DNA from: Siphonodentalium dalli
Lineage: Eukaryota; Mollusca; Scaphopoda; Gadilida; Siphonodentaliidae
Assembly: GCA_032622095.1 (NCBI GenBank)
Contig: CP136069.1
Span: 1,052,001-1,116,000, forward strand
Length of the DNA: 64,000 bases
Direction of reading: 5' to 3'
Positions 11,068-21,664 of the stretch are shown here, piece after piece. Positions within the stretch are counted from its first letter, which is position 1, and every line of letters starts with the position of its first letter. The notes below the pieces were generated by a model. The model was not told where the DNA came from and made no database searches. It saw only the letters and a program-made list of their open reading frames with translations. The position numbers and the translations under genes were made by a program.

Positions 11068-14000
11068 TACCCTTACCGAGCATGAAGGCTTAATAAGCCT
11101 TCAACAAGGATTCGCCAAGGATTCGAGTGCTTATGTCAATCACAATAAGCATTCGCTTAGGACTCGAGTGCTTATATCGATCACAGTAAGCACTCGCTTA
11201 GGACTCGAGTGCTTATATCGATCACAGTAAGCACTCGCTTAGGACTCGAATGCATCGCTTAGGACTCGAGTGATTAAGATGCAGTGCAGGTATAAGCACT
11301 CGATAAGGAATCGAATCCTTAGGTTTCCCACATAAGCACTCTGGAAAATGAGGGCTTGTGGCGAAGGCTAACATTTTCTGTTAACTAATAAAATTTAGAC
11401 TTCAGCCAGACATATGACTCTAAAATCAGCATTCAAATTAAGGCTTCAATATATTGTTGGCCTCTTAGCCCTCGATGCTCGACTTAGAATATTTCAATAC
11501 AAAACTGTTCTGATCTGAAGCTGCAAATTAACCAAGTCCAACATGGAGAAATATATGGAAAAATTAATAATTATATGGCAAATTTGTAGTTTTAACAATT
11601 TGTTTGGCAATATACATTTGAAAATATTCAGAATTTGTCAAGTTTCACATGGTGTAAATATTGTGGTTTAATCCGAATTTTAATAAATTAAATAATTAAT
11701 ACAATTAATAATTTTTCAACTTGTAGGACCCCATATGGAAATGTCATATAGGAACCTATAGGAAATTCATATTGGAAATGACGATTCACATTAGGAAAAT
11801 TATAGGACCGTATTTCCTATAGGAAAATTGCCATGGATAAGAACATTTTGAGACAACCTAAAGCAATAAATAATTTTATAGGAGATTTTGCAATTTTCTC
11901 AAGATCTCTATATTTTTCTCAAGATGTGTTGGCCCACTGATAATTCAAAACAGCTAGTCTATATCATCCAAGGTACCAATGGAGACCCTCTAGCCACATC
12001 CCTGTATAAGTCTGATTCATCTCATTGCCAGTAATAAATCACTTTAACATTGTAATCAATCCTACTATTTAATTGGGACAACTGCTTCACTCTGTGTCTA
12101 TGAGTACCTGTTATGTAATCACCCTGACTTTCCCTCAATGCAAATTGAGACCAGATGGAATTTTCTCAAATTTCACAAACTTTGGATGGCTCACAATGGG
12201 AAGTCATATGGTTTATATTGGTTTTCTTTATGTCACATGCAGGATTATTTACTTATAGTTTAAATTCAGGTGAGAAAATACTTTGCATTTATTTTATCAA
12301 ATTATAACATATAGGATGATGTTTATATTTATACTTTATTCGTAATTTAAGTATTATAAATCACTGGCAATTTAATTTATAGTTAATAACATTTTAAATT
12401 GACAGGTCTCCAAAAAATATGAAATTTTGCTGAGGTTGCCTGACAGATACAGGTCAATTAATTGTCAGCATTACAATTTGCATGGAGTTACAAAAATAAT
12501 GTTGGGGTCAGCAAAGAAAATAATTATACCATCTATTTAACTGTTATTTTAAAAATTCAGCATTAAATAGATGCATGGTATCATAATTTTTCTTTAAAAT
12601 AATTACTGCTCAATTTTGTGCATTGATTTTTAAACTGACAATCTCCATCTGTTGACAATTAACGGCATGAATTGATATTTGGGTAAATACTAAAAAGGTT
12701 GTGTGGACTTCTGGTGTTTTATGAATTTTCAGTGTACATAATCTATTTATTATTCATAATTAATTAATTAGTAGTATATACATGCATGGTAACATCAATT
12801 TCAGAGGAAGATAATGTTGGCATATTGAACAAGTACATTATACACGTCTTGTTTGAACCTATGGTAATTTAAATGCAGGGGAGCCAATGGGTTCCAAAAA
12901 CTAGTAATATAGAGCGTTCTTAATCACGTGATTGGATACGGGACGCGCCGCCATGTTGGATGTATATCCTATAGGAGCAATATTGATATAGGAACCTATA
13001 TGAGACCATATCGCTGCATGGTCCAATGATTTCCTATTTAACAAGAAAATGACAGCAAAGGGAATTAATGCAAAAAGTAAGTTATTAGCATTGTAAAACT
13101 AGCATTATATTATAAATTGGATATCTTATTTTCTTATTATTTGAACCATTTCCTTCCAGTTAATGCACACATTTAGAATATCTAATCAGCTATCTAATCT
13201 CAATTTTGGATATGCCTGCATTTTGATATCATAAACTGATTATCACTCAAAGGTTGGTTTATCAGATGTTAAATCCACAAAAAACATCACCATGAATATC
13301 ATTTTTTGGGCATTTTAATAGTTCAATGCTAGCTAAAAATATTAATATTCAGTCCAATACAATTTTGATATATTTACAAACAACTGTATCATTCACATAA
13401 CTCATTTTCTGAAACAAATAATATCATTTCAGTTATTTCTGATGTAAACATAATTTAAAATTTGTTTACTATTTCTCATTTCAGAATTTGAAAACGACTC
13501 CCAGAAAAGAAGTCTGAGACTACATGCATCGCCAGTGGAATTGACATATATCCTAAACAATTTATTAGCTTAAGGGGTGACCTACACGGAGCCTGAGAGT
13601 ACAGAAATCAAATTGCATTAAACATGGACATGATAGTGACAGCTAACATAAATTCTTGATATACATATATACTCAAAATTGTTCATTTCACAAATATAAA
13701 ATTGTTATCACTTCATAATTGTTTTGTTATTTCTAGCATCTCCAGAATGGATATCCAATTTTGATGACACCACCCATATTCCCATGCATCCTGCATAGAG
13801 TTATCCCTCATTTCCATGCAGTATAGGTAACTCTATGAAAACAGACCATCATTTCACCATAATCTTTAGCATTCGGGGACCAATTTAAGGATTCGAGACA
13901 TGGTTCGTAAGGCTTCATTTAAGCCTTCATCATTTGCATATAAGGCTTCGAAGCCTTAAATATAAGCCTTCGAAGCCTTATATGCAAATTATGAAGTCTT

Positions 14001-14286
14001 ATTTAGCCTTCGAGTGCTTACGGGAACCAACAAGCCTTCTATAGGGCCGACTTATTTAAATGAGCTAAACCCTCGAAGGCTTAATAAGCCTTCGAGTGCT
14101 TATGGGAGTACTTAGCTCATTTAAATAAGTCGGCCCTATTGAGGGCTAAATTCTGTTTCGAGTGCTTATTTTGCCTGTAACTGGCCCATTGCATTGATTG
14201 AGATAAGGATTCATTTAAGTCTTCATTTGTAAGCATTCGAATCCTTCCTGAATGCTTACCGAGGGCTTGTGATTTCGGTAAGGGTA
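11068..14286. mobile_element. 3.2 kb TIR element with long subterminal repeat fields
   Basis: Terminal inverted repeats TACCCTTACCGA (11068-11079) and TCGGTAAGGGTA (14275-14286), flanked on both sides by CAG, which may be a 3 bp target duplication. Subterminal fields hold words such as GGACTCGAGTGCTTAT and AAGCACTCG. On the left they are arranged with a 41 bp period (about 11118-11275). On the right (13870-14270) they are in mixed orientation with GAAGCCTTAAT. The middle is AT-rich with CCTATAGGAA palindromes (11735-11830, 12960-13005) and no transposase frame. Confidence 0.7.
13485..13575 (+). other. Weak terminal-exon candidate
   Basis: A good acceptor (tactatttctcatttcag, 13467-13484) is followed by an open frame beginning EFENDSQKRSLRLHASPVE and ending in TAA near 13573. 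It lies inside the 11068-14286 TIR element, so it may be a captured or chance exon. No family recognised. Confidence 0.2.
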
Positions 14287-14527
14287 CAGATACAATATCA
14301 TAAGCAAGCGTCTTTTCAATAGTTCTGACAAACCATCAGTTTTTAATTATCATACCAATAGTGGATCATCAGATTAATATGGATCATATTCCATGGACAC
14401 CTAGATGTCCCATTCTGTAACTGGATTTAAAATTTAACATTTAACTAGATTTTCACACTTTCCTTCATTGATTTACCTTATCTGATGTTAAACTAAGGAT
14501 TCATTTCTCAAGAATGTTCCCCCACAG

Positions 14528-14676
14528 AGCCACCAGATGCCATTTTAATAGCTCAGGCTGACAGTTTTATAGCCTCTGGGAACTTTACAAATTACAAGCC
14601 ATCAAAACCCACAGGCAAATGGAAGGATGTACCTGTTGGTTGCATTGATAAATCACTTTATAAGCCTGCTGCAAAG
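14528..14676 (+). CDS. Candidate internal coding exon, unknown product
   Basis: A plausible acceptor (gttcccccacag, ending 14527) precedes 149 bases with one clean frame. The exon opens with two bases completing a codon, then 49 codons: PPDAILIAQADSFIASGNFT, then NYKPSKPTGKWKDVPVG, then CIDKSLYKPAAK. The donor reads AAAG/GTGACA. Composition and codon choice look protein-coding compared with the surrounding AT-rich DNA, and the frame would fuse to a phase-2-starting, phase-0-ending exon. I do not recognise the family. It sits between a TIR element (ending 14286) and a piggyBac-type MITE (15033), so it could be host sequence or part of a decayed element. No partner exon was found nearby. Confidence 0.4.
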
Positions 14677-15032
14677 GTGACATCAATTCGAGTATGCAAC
14701 TCTTCAGACAGAATTATAACTTGGATAAAGTGCATATATGCTAGATTTTTACTGCAAGTGAATGGAACAATTAACATAATTTAAGTGTATGTGGGCAAGT
14801 GACATAATTATGCAAATATGATAACAACCTCAAATAATTCATGTTGCAAAGATCAAGATAACCACTACGTGAACTGGTGTGACCACGAATTTGAACTGTT
14901 ACTGGTGTTAGTGAATTTACTCAATAAGTTCGCTTGGGAAATCCAGGTCAGTTGGAAGCAACATGCAGACTCATCTGCTATTCGGAATACTAGTTCAGAT
15001 ACATGTATGGACATCTTAGAGGAGATACTTAA

Positions 15033-15185
15033 CCCTTTCAGTGCCAAGTCCGATTTTTGTATCAACCCATATTTCCTTGATCATTTTTCAAATTTATTGA
15101 TTATGATAATGTGATACATTGATGGAAAAAGCTATTATCAAGGAAATATGGGTCGATACCAAAATCGGACTTGGCACTGAAATGG
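15033..15185. mobile_element. piggyBac-type MITE, TTAA-flanked
   Basis: 153 bp fold-back with ends CCCTTTCAGTGCCAAGTCCG and the inverse CGGACTTGGCACTGAAATGG, bounded by TTAA at 15029-15032 and 15186-15189. TTAA targets with CCCTTT-like ends are the piggyBac signature (Kolobok is the other TTAA group). The arms are about 55 bp, and the element is too short to encode anything. Confidence 0.85.
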
Positions 15186-15394
15186 TTAAGGATATCAAGT
15201 CATTGATACGATGCAACTCAACATATCTCACATCACAACAAGAAGATAATGCCTGACTCATGGCAAAGATGAACTCATTATATCCGTAACATCAGTTTGC
15301 CAAGGAAATTGAATAAAAACTATCATTTTATACCAGATGAATTGCACTTACAGCTATGCTCTCAGTAAGCGACCTGTTTAACGAGGTTATGGGC

Positions 15395-15625
15395 CGGTAC
15401 TTACCGCGGTGATACCACCAAACTACCGCGGTAATCATTCTGTACCCCGGCGGGGGCGGTTGACCCGCGGTACTGGTACGGTATTTTTACCGTTGGTTAC
15501 CGCATGTCACCGCGTTATTGGTGGTCGTTACCGCCGTACACCGCGTTATTTTGTTCGTGACCGCGTTCAATTTACCGCTAACGGCGCTCCACCGCGGAGA
15601 GAGAACACGTCGGAAACAAGGACTC
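15395..15625. repeat. Element X GC-rich subterminal field, left
   Basis: Dense TACCGCGG, GGTTACCGC and ACCGCGTTATT words. Its inverse is at 40785-40990 in copy 2. The open frame across it is a compositional effect. Confidence 0.8.
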
Positions 15626-16281
15626 ACATCGTGGGTAAATGATTATGATTAAATGAATACCTGTAAGCTGCACATAATTATGTCTACGTAATGAATATAA
15701 CTGAATAATAATGCAATCGGAGTACATATGGGCAAAGTACATGAACATGTCGGATTTACATGTAACATATTACAAATTTACATGTACATCAAGTTTAATC
15801 TCGTGTCATGTATATATATGAAATATTTTTACCAGAAAATCAGATTATTATATTTTTTAACCACGTCGGTGGTTTTTTAACTCAGTATAGTTGCTTACGG
15901 CAATTGCGCAAAGCATCGTGGAGTTATAGTTTTGTTGTTGGCATCTATCTTACATAACGTCAAACGATTTACGCACCCGATTCCTATATAGGTTTCCACT
16001 AATTCTTGGAATTTTTTTTTTTGTGTGTTTCCGAAATCTAAATTTCTTATAAAATTGGAAAAGTAAATCCTCCATTTATCTGAATTTGGTCGAAACCAGC
16101 GGTAGCAATAAAGCCAAATATTTATAAATAGCTATTACGTGCACAACATTTTAAAGATCGAATGAGCCTTGTCTGCTTAAAGCCACATGGTGGTTTGCGC
16201 CCCAAAATACAAATATTATTCGCAATACCAAAATAGATCGATAAATATCTGAACTACCTTCTACAAGCATTATGTAAGCTA

Positions 16282-18480
16282 TAACGAGAGGCCGATCACG
16301 ATCGGCAGATGTTTAACCCATACCTTGGCGATACCGATTAGCTATTTTAATAAATCCTTACACCAACCTTTTCACGAGTGCAAAAGTTTCAATAATTGAC
16401 ACCTTACTATTAAGGTCACAAGTGGAATCAGACTTATTGGGCACCTTGCTCACATAAACAGAATAGGAACACGGATGTGGCATTCCATTTCATTAACATA
16501 TCAAGTCACTTCAACACAGATATGTCTTATAGAGTGATAAAGCTAATTAAGCTCAATCCATAGTCAGAGAAGCACCATAGCAGTTAAAGACAAAATAGTT
16601 AGTTATTTGCTTATTACACTGGAATGTGAGACATAACATATGATTTTTTTAATATTGTTATTTTTTTTATTATGTTTTGTGTTAGCTGCATATTAAAAAT
16701 TCTTGGGATCATTTAGATGGGACAAAAGAGTTAATAGTTCCCGATTCAAAAACTAATCAATACCTGACCAACTATACAAGTGAGGGATGTATAGACCTGG
16801 ATATAAAATAATTGATAATGATTGGATATAAAATGATTTTATGCAGAATTTTCAGATAGCTAGAGGTAGGATATGAGATTGGTCAGATTGAAAATATTAG
16901 ATTCATTACATTGAATAGCATAGTGTATGACTATGGAATGGGGTGGGTTAATTTTCTTCTAAGCTAATAATTGGAAAGATATAATGTACCTAACAGCGGA
17001 AATATAATTGAAGTTACTGTTAATATATTATCAAAATCATTCAATCGATACCAAAATTTATACAGGTGAAGAATGCATGTTTCATCATTAACATGGATGC
17101 AATTATTTATATAGTGATCAAGTGAAAAATATTTAGTTATCACATTGTGTCAACAGGATTGGTGGAGGATGTTAATATTTTTGAGCAAATAAACTAAATG
17201 ACCCTCACTGTGCAGGTTAGGTGTGTGTTATCATAAACTATGCCAAGAACTATAAACATAATCAATGGAAATATTTGAGTCATAAAATCGGATAGAATGG
17301 GGTTAATCTTACCCAAAATAAATAACTGATAAACACAAAAAGTCTATAAAAAGCATGTCATTGGATTTAGAAACCCATACAATAAGTCAGTCTCTAATGT
17401 CATGAACCTGTTTCAACAGAGGGGTTAAATTAATTTTGTACAGAACACAGAATGGACCAGAGATTCATCAATCATGGTCTTGTCAATTTTTTAGAGATGC
17501 TAGCACACTGTGTGTGATAGAGTCTGAGAGTCAGGAGAGAAATTTTATTAGTGTTGAGAGATTTGTTTGATCAGGTGTTCTGGTCCATACAGGAGAGAAC
17601 CATGCACTATCACTGTGATATGTATCTAAAGAGATTTTACTCTGTGAGCCATGGTATTTACCTAATGTCAAGCTAAACAAAACTCATTTCCAATAAGACA
17701 CTGGCTGTGTAATAAGATCTCCTCTTCTAAGCTAACAGAGCCTGCAGGCATTAATTAGATTATCAGCTACTTGAATTTTATATGGCCATAACTCTGTTAA
17801 AATATACCAGATCAAACTCAAATTTGAACCTGATCTGTATTTCGGGGTGAGGACCATATGTACCAAATTTGGTGCTGATCAGATGAAAAATATTTAAGTC
17901 AACACAGCTTGGATGAATTCTATTTAAAAACAAGAGCAGAAAGGGTTAACTAAACGATACCAAAAACCATAAAGATGAAAAACGTGCTAAGAAACACCTA
18001 GGTAAGAAATATGAGGCATATCAGAAGAAAACAGTTTGACTTAGATGCATCAGATAGCATTTGTGTGCAGGGTTAATTATTTTCTAAACCAATCAACCAA
18101 TCGATACCAAAAACTATACAGGTGAGGGGTGTGTCATTATAAACCTACATATCAAATATGAAAACAATCGGACAAAAAATACTTTGGTTACAGCATCGGA
18201 TAGCTCATGCCTATGTGCGGATGCAAAGGGTTAATAATTTCTAAACTGATCAACCGATCGATACCAAAAACTATACAGGTGAGGAGTGTGTCATCATAAT
18301 CATGCACATAAAATTTTAACAAGATCCGATAAAAAATATTCAAGTAAATGAATCGGATAGCAAGTGTCTATGGACAGACGGACGGACGGACAGACGGACG
18401 GACGGACGGACGAACGACGGATGGTTGATCCGGACGTCGGCATTATGTGTACCATACATGGTATGGGTACACATAAAAAG
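16282..18480 (+). mobile_element. Pearl-like element, family 5, inserted in element X
   Basis: Element X copy 2 is continuous here (RC of about 39480-39505: TTATGTAAGC...GGACGCATTG), so 16282-18480 is an insertion. It carries degenerate units of about 150 bp (CGATACCAAAAACTATACAG, CATCGGATAGC), clearest at 17955, 18102 and 18258. These lead into a GACGGACG microsatellite (18372-18418) and a terminal hairpin ACCATACATGGTATGGG before CACATAAAA. The same 3' end occurs at 46535-46762. Confidence 0.65.
18372..18418. repeat. GACGGACG microsatellite of family 5
   Basis: GACGGACGGACGGACAGACG tract, placed between tandem core and terminal hairpin exactly as in the 46650-46700 copy. Confidence 0.85.
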
Positions 18481-19069
18481 GACGCATTGAAGTAATGAAA
18501 ATACAAGTGTACAAAACAGCTATTCGCGTGTCATGTGTGTAGTTTTACTGATAGCACCATCAACAAAACACAAATATTTATCTCACCAATTGAGGCCAGT
18601 TATAAAAAGACATGACAACATCTGAAATGTCCCGTGTCCTATAGTAACAGAGTCTATACCAGTTGGAGTATGACATAATCAGTGACACATGCTTTTGCAC
18701 AGAATGTATTTGTTTTCCCTGGATATACGGCAGTTCCACTTTGTGTCTTTTATTGCTAGGACAATAATTCCCTTTATACGAACAAATGGTGTTTGTGATT
18801 TGAAGTTAATGAATGTCAATAAAGTTAACAACTATATTTATTCTGAGAACTATTTAAATATTATCGTTATCATTCAATTTGGGGATCACGTACATCTGAA
18901 CATTGATATAGACTATATATACGGGATTTACCGAGCTGTCTAAAATGGCCGAAATCATTTGTTCCCTTCAGGATAACCCACTCTGCTCACAAAATAGCGT
19001 AATTCACGGGGTTTTTTTATGCAATAAAACAAGACTAGAAGTGTTATTATAATATTAGGAAAATAGGGA

Positions 19070-19732
19070 ATCTTGGGCACGAATCCTCAACAAAATTTTT
19101 AGGTATCCATATTGATGAGAACTTGACGTTCAAAAACCATGTATCCATAATCTGCTCTAAAATATCACATGCAATATATTGTATCAATAAGGTGAAACAT
19201 TTTTTCCCCGAGTAAAGCGTTGAAATCTTTGTACTATGCATTGATTCAAAGCCAATTAGTTTACGGTATCCAAATATGGGGACATGTTCCAGAAGTCAAG
19301 AAAATTTTTCTATTACATAAACGAGCAATGCGTATAATATGCAATAAGAAGTATAGGAGCCATACAGATCCACTCTTTAAAAAAGAAAATATCTTGAAAA
19401 TATATGACTTACACACCATCAATTCTACAATGTTCGTGCATGACTGGTATTATGACCGTCTGCCGGCTTCTTTTAAAATGATGTCCAACAAACGAGCAAT
19501 ATCAACTCCAAGACACCCTAATCCCCTGCTACTAGAAAAACCTAGAACCAAATTTTCTGGAAGATTACCACACCACGCCTTCCCCACAATATGGAACAAC
19601 CTTGAAGCTGAATACACATGCATACAAAGCAGGCATATATTGAAGAAACGCTTACAGACAAAAATACTTGGTAATTATCTAAAAAATGTACGCTGTAAAA
19701 ACACAGGATGTCCCGACTGTACCGATACATAA
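19070..19732 (+). pseudogene. Non-LTR reverse transcriptase, C-terminal fragment
   Basis: The first part reads ESSTKFLGIHIDENLTFKNH in one frame; the continuing open frame 19220-19732 (170 residues) begins KSLYYALIQSQLVYGIQIWG and continues HKRAMRIICNKKYRSHTDPL. The motif KFLGI.ID..LT.K.H, then S.L.YG...WG, then L.K.A.R.I..... H..PLF is the thumb and C-terminal region of Jockey/CR1-like reverse transcriptases. At least one frameshift or stop lies near 19210 (PE-stop-SVE). The YXDD catalytic block and the endonuclease are missing because of 5' truncation. It sits inside a retrotransposon with a target duplication and is not functional. Confidence 0.8.
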
Positions 19733-20365
19733 TACGAATACTTATATTAAAATAAACACCATGTATACACATAGTTCTATTCGGCAGCACAATCATAGTT
19801 CTACTCTACCATTTTTATTTCCACCACCGCGTCCTCGATCATATCAAAGGCTACGATACCAATACCACGATGACTACAACGCAAGTCATAATATCGACAC
19901 ATTAAAGGTGAACAAGCATATTTGAAGTAATGGACACTCATGCCGAGTCTGCACCTCCAATCTATGATGGTATACACACACATAATTATCACATTTAGTT
20001 ATTTAGTTATTCTGAGTCGGATGAGACATCGTGATGAGCTTGTGTTCTAAGATTTCATCATGAGAACTTCTCTATAATCTGAATACTATTCTCTCAATCT
20101 TCGTTTGAAACTAAGACATGCAGAAACTTCTCATACTTTAGAACATGTGACAAGAACGTAACGTTTCCGGGGAGAGATAAAGCGATATAGTGATCACTCG
20201 TCTGGACTGGCTCACAAACATATAAACACTTTTGTAAAAAAATGCCCTGAACATTTTGTCTTATATTATTTGTAATATATACGATTAGTCTGTACGTGTA
20301 TGTGGATATGAATATGAATAATACTCACGCTATCTGATAAATTATTTGTATAATGATATTTGTTA

Positions 20366-20408
20366 TGGGGGAAACAGGAAGACAGCCCGGCAGGGCTATG
20401 TTCCCCCC
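20366..20408 (+). other. 3' UTR hairpin of the retrotransposon
   Basis: GGGGGAA...AGCCC pairs with GGGCT...TTCCCCCC. It lies about 95 bp before the repeat tail, a plausible recognition structure for the element's reverse transcriptase (inference). Confidence 0.55.
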
Positions 20409-20724
20409 AGCAATATACTGAATTATTCTTGTTATATGTTAATTTATTGTACTATTCATATGTGTATTGTAAATAAAAATATCCTAAAAAAATATCCTAT
20501 CCTTATAATATTCACATTTAATTTAAAAATTACTTTCTCAAAGTAACTTATACTTACCTTTACTTAATCTGGAAGCCGGGTATATTTCCCGATACTCGGC
20601 TTTCATCTATTTCAATATTTTAATAATACACTTCGCGGTACACAATCATGGATGGAGATCGTGACCTATTTTTGGAAGATTGACGGTCAGACATCGAATC
20701 CCATCATTAACCTTGTTAGAAAAA

Positions 20725-20935
20725 CGCTACCGCATAGCGGTAATGTCACTGCGTTTGTGCGGTGCATTACCGCGTGCCACCGCGGTACCAACATTCGTTA
20801 CCGCTGGTAGTAAGGTGGTACCGTGAACGTCGCGGTGGTACCGCGGTACGCGCATGGTAGTGCAACCGCGAATCGTCGGTATGTCGCGATATTGCACCGC
20901 GGTATTAACGTATGTACACCTCGTTAAAAAGGGTC
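20725..20935. repeat. Element X GC-rich subterminal field, right
   Basis: ACCGCGGTA, TGCGGTGCATTACCGCG and CGCGGTGGTACCGCGG words; inverse copy at 38510-38710. Confidence 0.8.
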
Positions 20936-20956
20936 GCTTAATTTGAGCAGTGCTGT

Positions 20957-21063
20957 AAGTACAAATCGAATCACTATTTGTACTTAGTGTAAATATTTGC
21001 ACTTAAGTGCAATTATTTTCACTTAAGTGAAAACAGTGATTCAATTTGTACTTAAGTGCAAAT
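20957..21063. repeat. CACTTAAGTG palindrome cluster
   Basis: Repeated TTTGCACTTAAGTGCAAAT-like palindromes. The same word family appears at 29140-29190, 29765-29790 and 30536-30750, and as TTGCGCTTAAGCGCAA variants at 49140-49625. Element X copy 1 landed inside one of these. Confidence 0.7.
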
Positions 21064-21664
21064 TCATCTGGTTTAAAATGATAGTCCCCTTCTTTGTAAT
21101 GGTATATTCCTGCAAGTCTTGAATGGCAGTCAAACTCCATACAATTTTGCCACATGGCTTGTTTTCGGGTTCATTGAAAGTATTTTGAACCCGAATTGGC
21201 ATCTTAATATACGCTAATTGCATTCATGAATGAAGTAAAATTAATTCACGATTTGATTTAATTGTTATTTGACAATATATAGGCTGCACACAGTTTCGTT
21301 ATTTGTGTTTACTAAGTGTTTTGTTTCTTAATTTCCGCGGTTGTCAAACTCAAGGTTATAAGAGTGCACTCCTTCGTCGAATTCAGCCAAAACAATAGAT
21401 TAGAGTAGACTCCCCTTATATTGGTATTGTAATGACGGGGTGTAGAATATGGAGCGACAAAGTCTCACAAGTTAATCTAGACATGTCTGGTCAATCTTTT
21501 CTACTGAGACTACATTTGATCAATTTGTTTGGTCAGAAGGAACATAAAAAATAATTTACATACTATATTACTCAGTGTTAACATGTGTTTTTAGCCCACT
21601 ATTTGTATAAATTTGGTCCAATTATAAACAAATTAGCCGCCAGAATTCGTTTAGTGCAGCCTCG

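Larger units (their letters stand above)
19057..20502 (+). mobile_element. 5'-truncated non-LTR retrotransposon with 10 bp target duplication
   Basis: Flanked by TTATAATATT at 19047-19056 and 20503-20512. Element X copy 2 (RC of about 38935-38965) has the uninterrupted site, so both the boundary and the direction are supported. It contains the C-terminal part of a reverse transcriptase and then a 3' UTR with a strong hairpin (20366-20408). The tail consists of AAAAATATCCT-like repeats rather than plain poly(A). A 3' repeat tail, variable 5' truncation and target duplication are the marks of target-primed reverse transcription. Confidence 0.85.
15351..20955 (+). mobile_element. Element X, copy 1: large TA-flanked TIR element with CCGCGGTA-rich ends
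   Basis: Starts CAGCTATGCTCTCAGTAAGC and ends with the inverse pattern GCTTAATTTGAGCAGTGCTG. TA is present on both sides (15349-15350, 20956-20957). Joining the flanks restores TTGCACTTAAGTACAA, a motif common in this window, which supports the boundary. Each end has about 220 bp of GC-rich subterminal DNA dense in TACCGCGG/CCGCGGTA words, in sharp contrast to the AT-rich interior. The inverted copy 38477-41033 shares the ends and much of the interior. Copy 1 is enlarged by a repeat insertion (16282-18480) and a retrotransposon (19057-20502). No transposase found; superfamily unknown. Confidence 0.85.

Noticed and set aside
15409-15642. Arg-rich 77-residue frame in element X (and its 102-residue inverse at 40744-41052)
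   Set aside because: Generated by the CCGCGGTA subterminal words; not conserved as protein between copies.
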